Origin: an uncultured Clostridia bacterium | GTDB lineage: Bacteria > Bacillota > Clostridia > Oscillospirales > Ruminococcaceae | Length of the DNA stretch: 26,178 nucleotides | Direction of reading: 5' to 3' | NCBI GenBank assembly: GCA_937893735.1 | Contig: CALBGD010000414.1 | Location: 1 to 26,178, forward strand | Shown: positions 22,454 through 26,178 of the stretch, piece after piece | How the letters are laid out: each line of letters opens with the position of its first letter | Position numbering within the stretch: the stretch's first letter is position 1 | Notes under the pieces: generated by a model | The model's database searches: none | What the model was told of the DNA's origin: nothing | What the model saw: the letters and a program-made list of their open reading frames with translations, nothing else | Program-made: the position numbers and the translations under genes

Positions 22454-22930
22454 TCAGTCCAGCTCAAAACCGCTGAGCACGCGCTCTATGCTCTTTTTCA
22501 CCACAGCCGTGCTGAACCCTGAGTATGCCGATATCTCGTCCGGCTGGAACCGCCCGCCGATGTACATACTCGCGATCAGCCGGTCGTTGTCCTCCAGCAG
22601 CCCGAATTCATGCTTGATATCGTAGCCCTCTCCGCTTTCGGGCACCTCGGGAGGCTCCACGGAGTACTCCTTGAATTTTGCACGGATACGCGCGCAGAGG
22701 GTTTTCATCATGAACGCCCGGAACGCCTGCGGGGTGTGCAGCTTTCCTATCGCGGAAAATCCGTCCCGCGCCGCCGCAATGATGACCTCTACCGCGTCGC
22801 TGTCGTTCGCCAGAGAATAAAAGGCGGTGTAGTACATCTCGCGGTAAAGGGTGCCGTAAAGCTGCGCGAACGCCTTTGTGCTGCCGCCCGCCGCCTGTTC
22901 CGAAAGCTCCTTGTATTCCCGCTTGTCCAT
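22454..22930 (-). CDS. Divergent ECF/sigma-70-like factor
   Basis: A 158-residue protein with the two-domain outline of a short sigma factor. A region-2-like helix bundle (AFAQLYGTLYREMYYTAFYSLANDSDAVEVIIAAARDGF, then 'LHTPQAFRAFMMKTLCARIRAKF') spans residues ~19-85. A linker follows, then a region-4-like helix-turn-helix (LLEDNDRLIASMYIGGRFQPDEISAYSGFSTAVVKKSIERVL, ~108-152). The usual acidic DLxQExF core of region 2 is weakened, so promoter recognition may be narrow. The start is ATG 22930 with a poor RBS (CAGGCGG), 20 bases after aspS. The next gene is a membrane protein, as in ECF/anti-sigma pairs. Confidence 0.7.
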   Translation of the reverse strand: MDKREYKELSEQAAGGSTKAFAQLYGTLYREMYYTAFYSLANDSDAVEVIIAAARDGFSAIGKLHTPQAFRAFMMKTLCARIRAKFKEYSVEPPEVPESGEGYDIKHEFGLLEDNDRLIASMYIGGRFQPDEISAYSGFSTAVVKKSIERVLSGFELD

Positions 22931-22949
22931 TGTACACACCGCCTGTAAA

Positions 22950-24743
22950 TTATTCAGCGCTTCCCTTGTCGTCTTCGCTGTTGACTATCGCTATGCCGAG
23001 CTCCTTGAGCTGCTCCTCGCTTACGGTGGAGGGAGCCTCGCTCATCAGCTCGCTTGCATTCTGTACCTTCGGGAACGCGGTAACGTCGCGGAGGCTGTCG
23101 CAGCCGCACATGAGCATGGAAAGTCTGTCAAGACCGATTCCGGCGCCGCCGTGGGGAGGTGCACCGTACTTGTACGCGTCAACGAGGAACCCGAACTTGG
23201 CCGCAATTTCCTCATCGCTCATGCCGAGCATTTCGAACATATGCTGCTGGAGGTCGGGGTCAGTGATTCTGATAGAACCGCTGGAGAGCTCGATTCCGTT
23301 GAGCACAAGGTCGTAGCACTTTGCGCGTACCTTTTCCTTGTCCGTGTCGAGGTAGGGAATGCACTCGTCAAGAGGCATTGTGAACGGGTGGTGCATAGCC
23401 AGCCACTCGCCGGATTCCTCGTCGTACTCGAAGAACGGGAACTCTGTTATCCACAGGAAATTCCAGCCCTCGGGGATAATGTCGAGCTGCTTTGCAATCT
23501 TCAGTCTGAGCGCGCCGAGAACGGGCAGAGTTACCTTGTTCTTGTCCGCAACGATGAGGGCGACGTCGCCCTTTTCGCAGCCCAGAGCCTTAAGGATAGC
23601 TTCAAGCTCGCCCTCGCCCATGAACTTCGCGAAGGAGCAGTTGGGGGCGTCGTCCACCCATCTGATGTAGGCGAGACCCTTTGCGCCGATTCCGCGGACG
23701 AATTCAGTCTGCTTGTCTATCTCTTTTCTGGTGAGCTTTGCAGCCGCGCCCTTTGCAACGATACCGCGCACGGAGCCGCCGTTTGCGATGGCGTCCTTGA
23801 ATACGGAGAATCCGCAGTCCTTTACAACATCGGAGATATCGGTTATCTCCATGCCGAAGCGGGTATCCGGCTTATCTGAGCCGTAGCGCTCCATAGCCTC
23901 GTTGTAGGTCAGGCGGGGCAGGGGAGTGGGGATATCAACGTTGAGTACGGTCTTGTAGAGGTACTTTACGAAGCCCTCCATCATCTCGAGGATATCCTCA
24001 ACGTCAACGAAGGACATCTCAAGGTCTATCTGTGTGAATTCCGGCTGACGGTCGGCACGGAGGTCCTCGTCACGGAAGCAGCGCGCAAGCTGAATGTATC
24101 TGTCCATGCCGGAAATCATCAGGAGCTGCTTGTACATCTGCGGGGACTGGGGCAGCGCGTAGAACTTTCCGTTGTGGATACGGGACGGCACGATGTAGTC
24201 GCGGGCGCCCTCCGGGGTGGACTTTATCATCATAGGAGTTTCTATCTCGATGAAGCCGTTCTTGTAGAAGTACTCGCGGGCAGCCTTTGCAATCTCGTGG
24301 CGCATCATGATGTTCTTCTGGAGCGGCTCGCGGCGCAGGTCGAGGGAACGGTACTTCAGACGGAGCTCCTCGTTGGTCTTGGAGTTGTTGACTATCTCAA
24401 AGGGAGGTGTCTGCGCCTTGGAGAGAATTCGCAGCTCGGTCACCATAATCTCAACGCCGCCGGTCTTGATGTCGTTGTTTACGCTCTCGCGGGCGCGTAC
24501 CTTGCCCTTGGCGAGCAGGACGTACTCGGAGCGGACGCTCTCCGCCTTTTCGAAAACGCTCTTATCGGTGGTCTCATCGAACACGAGCTGAACGATGCCT
24601 GTTCTGTCCCTCAGATCTATAAAAATAAGGCTTCCCTTGTCGCGTACTCTCTGTGTGAAGCCGCCTACGACTACCTCGCCCATTTCAAGGGTAACTTCGC
24701 CGCAGTAGCAGGTCCTTCTCAGACCCTGCATGGTGTCTGCCAT
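22950..24743 (-). CDS. aspS: Aspartyl-tRNA synthetase
   Basis: A 597-residue class II synthetase of the bacterial type. The N-terminal OB fold binds the anticodon (GFTQRVRDKGSLIFIDLRDRTG, 28-49). Class II motif 1 lies at FIEIETP (164-170), motif 2 at CFRDEDLRADRQPEFTQ (222-238), and motif 3 at GIGLDRLSML near the C-terminus. The GAD insertion domain of bacterial AspRS occupies about 290-420. It charges tRNA-Asp. The C-terminus ends in a short acidic tail (NSEDDKGSAE). AAGGAAAA precedes the ATG and a good promoter lies at 24822-24850. I see no T-box leader. Whether it also mischarges tRNA-Asn cannot be told here. Confidence 0.98.
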   Translation of the reverse strand: MADTMQGLRRTCYCGEVTLEMGEVVVGGFTQRVRDKGSLIFIDLRDRTGIVQLVFDETTDKSVFEKAESVRSEYVLLAKGKVRARESVNNDIKTGGVEIMVTELRILSKAQTPPFEIVNNSKTNEELRLKYRSLDLRREPLQKNIMMRHEIAKAAREYFYKNGFIEIETPMMIKSTPEGARDYIVPSRIHNGKFYALPQSPQMYKQLLMISGMDRYIQLARCFRDEDLRADRQPEFTQIDLEMSFVDVEDILEMMEGFVKYLYKTVLNVDIPTPLPRLTYNEAMERYGSDKPDTRFGMEITDISDVVKDCGFSVFKDAIANGGSVRGIVAKGAAAKLTRKEIDKQTEFVRGIGAKGLAYIRWVDDAPNCSFAKFMGEGELEAILKALGCEKGDVALIVADKNKVTLPVLGALRLKIAKQLDIIPEGWNFLWITEFPFFEYDEESGEWLAMHHPFTMPLDECIPYLDTDKEKVRAKCYDLVLNGIELSSGSIRITDPDLQQHMFEMLGMSDEEIAAKFGFLVDAYKYGAPPHGGAGIGLDRLSMLMCGCDSLRDVTAFPKVQNASELMSEAPSTVSEEQLKELGIAIVNSEDDKGSAE

Positions 24744-24821
24744 TTGATTTTCCTTCTTTCTCAGTTCATTTCTTTTTTGCCGGAGATCCGCATATACCGC
24801 GAAATTTCCGCATTATTATTT

Positions 24822-24850
24822 ATTATAGCATTATTCCCGCCATTTTTCAA
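24822..24850 (-). promoter_or_regulatory. Sigma-A promoter of aspS
   Basis: Minus-strand TTGAAA (24845-24850), 17-base spacer, TATAAT (24822-24827). The leader to the aspS ATG is about 70 bases, without an obvious riboswitch or T-box. Confidence 0.85.
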
Positions 24851-24882
24851 GTGGAAAACAATAAAATGTTGAAAATCTGAGC

Positions 24883-24907
24883 AAAAAAATCCCGCCGGAA
24901 TGCGGGA
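24883..24907 (-). terminator. Intrinsic terminator upstream of aspS
   Basis: On the minus strand TCCCGC / GCGGGA (24902-24907 with 24890-24895), 6-base loop, then seven U residues (A-run 24883-24889). It stops transcription coming from the recombinase side. Confidence 0.8.
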
Positions 24908-24934
24908 GCATCTGAGGAATATATAATCCCGCCA

Positions 24935-24977
24935 AAGTCCGAAACGACCGTTCACTCGGTTGTTTCGGGCTTTTTTT
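24935..24977 (+). terminator. Strong plus-strand terminator overlapping the recombinase 3' end
   Basis: A 16-bp stem (24935-24950 with 24957-24972, two G-U pairs), 6-base loop, then a T-run ending at 24977. The hairpin contains the last codons and the stop of the recombinase frame. It blocks plus-strand transcription from entering the mobile element antisense. Confidence 0.75.
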
Positions 24978-26178
24978 CTGCGTCGGACGAAATCAGCCCG
25001 ACACCGTTAAAGTAAACCTCAATGTCCTGTTGGCGTTTACCGTCAACCTTAACGGCTTGATGAACGGTCACTTTGTCAATGAACTCGTTGAGGATTTGCG
25101 GTGTAAGTTCAGTGATTTGCGAGTATTTCCTTACCAAGTCGATAAACTTTGTAGTATCAGTTTTCTTCGTTTCAAGAGCCGCAAGCTCCCTTTGTGACAC
25201 TTTCAAGGCGGCGCTCTGTTCTTCCTGCTCTGCTATGTACTTTGCCGAGAGCTTTGTGAACATTTCAGCGGTGATTTCCCCGGCAACCTTGTCCTCATAG
25301 AGCTGAGAGATCACGCTGTCGATTTGCTCAATACGCCGCTTTGCTGTGTCAATGGTTTTCTTCAGTGAACTGGTTTGCTTTAGGTGTTCAGTTGTTCCTC
25401 GTTCCATGACCTGGCGAACGAATTCGTCCTCATATTCTGAAACGAACTTCATTACATCATTTATCTGACGTATCAGAATCTGCTCCACAACGTCCGCCCT
25501 AATGTGATGTCCCGTGCATGAATGTGTACGCTTACGGTAGCCAGAACAGCAATAGTATTCAGCCTGCTCGGGCGGCTTAACGTAGTACAGTTTCCTCCCA
25601 CAGTCAGCACAGAAAAGATGCCCCGACAAAACCGGTATCTGGTGGTTATGCTTTACATTACGCCGTCGTCCTTGCCGGATCTTTTGAACTAACTCCCAAG
25701 TTTCACGGTCGATTATCGCCTCATGGGTGTTCGGGACTATTTGCCATTCCTCCGGTGATAAATCAATACGTTACTTGATTTTGAAGGATTTCTTTGTAGT
25801 TTTACCGTTTACCGTATCGCCAGCGTAGCAGCGATTTGCAAGAATGCGAGAAACCGTATCGCTGTTCCAAAAGTATTTTGTTTCCTCATTGAAATTACGA
25901 TTAACGATTCCGTTGACAGACTTGTAAACCGTTGGAATCAAGACCTTTCTCGCACAAAGATTATTTGCTATCTGGTTCATTTTCAGCCCTTGCAAACAAA
26001 GCTGAAATATTTCACGAACGACATCGGCGGATTCTTCGTCAATTATCCATTGCTTGGGGTTATCAGGGTTCTTGATATAACCGTAAGGCACATTTGAAGT
26101 AAGATGTTCGCCAGCCCGTGCCCTTGCCCGATTGACCGCCTTGATTTTTTTGCTGGTGTCTTTAGCATACCATTCGTT
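24952..26178 (-). pseudogene. Large serine recombinase (TndX/TnpX type), 5'-partial and broken by one in-frame stop
   Basis: The frame enters from the right edge at NEWYAKDTSKKIKAVNRARA, the linker after the catalytic domain of large serine recombinases. It continues through the recombinase domain (VPYGYIKNP ... SADVVREIFQLCLQG ... WNSDTVSRILANRCYAG). After KKSFKIK an in-frame TAA (25771-25773) interrupts. The same frame then resumes with RIDLSPEEWQIVPNTHEAII, the zinc ribbon FCADCGRKLYY ... YYCCSGYRKRTHSCTG and a coiled-coil (about 25080-25480), to TGA at 24952. So one nonsense change, not a frameshift, breaks the gene. The catalytic serine domain is outside the window. Codon use is more AT-rich than the neighbours, as expected for an incoming element. 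Confidence 0.88.

Noticed and set aside
22878..23879. Long plus-strand frame (333 codons) opposite aspS
   Set aside because: Antisense shadow of aspS; no RBS and no domain.
24744..24821. T-box leader before aspS
   Set aside because: The leader is only about 70 bases and lacks the conserved T-box sequence and a terminator/antiterminator pair.

Overview
The window looks like a chromosomal segment of a gut-type Clostridia bacterium (Oscillospiraceae/Ruminococcus-like). The basis is a moderately high GC content by eye, strong GGAGG ribosome-binding sites, consensus sigma-A promoters with 17-bp spacers, the phoH-ybeY-dgkA order, a CotH-family lipoprotein, a TM1266-type protein, DUF819, and a split carbohydrate ABC importer without its own ATPase. 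The genus is an inference from gene content, not a database match.

Layout: (1) 1-3730, plus strand: the right end of a prophage or phage-like element (head-closure/minor capsid protein, two small proteins, a tail hub-like protein, a receptor-binding-like protein), closed by a bidirectional terminator. (2) 3729-8465, minus strand: three transcription units. One is yjbR-like / patatin-like lipase / a tiny Cys-rich protein. The second is phoH-ybeY-dgkA from a perfect consensus promoter. The third is a hypothetical protein plus an amidohydrolase. (3) 8466-8996: a gene-free stretch packed with a 110-bp foldback repeat, a promoter, a structured leader RNA with an intrinsic terminator, and a 189-bp MITE-like inverted-repeat element that sits exactly between that terminator and the next ribosome-binding site. 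(4) 8997-11785, plus strand: a TM1266-family (hydrogenase-associated) regulator, a NitT/TauT/THI5-like binding lipoprotein and a fused permease-ATPase, translationally coupled in part. (5) 12143-15699: a well-expressed carbohydrate ABC importer (binding protein and two permeases). (6) 15778-16497: a PlsY-like acyltransferase. (7) 16494-20079, minus strand: a DUF819 membrane protein, a P-loop kinase-like protein and a CotH-family lipoprotein. (8) 20174-24850, minus strand: aspS followed by a divergent sigma-70/ECF-like factor and a single-pass membrane protein with a beta-propeller-like outer domain, which is a plausible sigma/anti-sigma pair. (9) 24935-26178: the C-terminal part of a TndX/TnpX-type large serine recombinase broken by one in-frame stop, the edge of a second mobile element.

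The points most worth a second look are the unassigned leader RNA with the MITE inserted into its expression platform, the sigma / beta-propeller pair with a duplicated 12-residue motif, the permease-ATPase fusion tied to a TM1266 protein, and the phage module in which a head-closure gene is followed almost directly by the tail hub.
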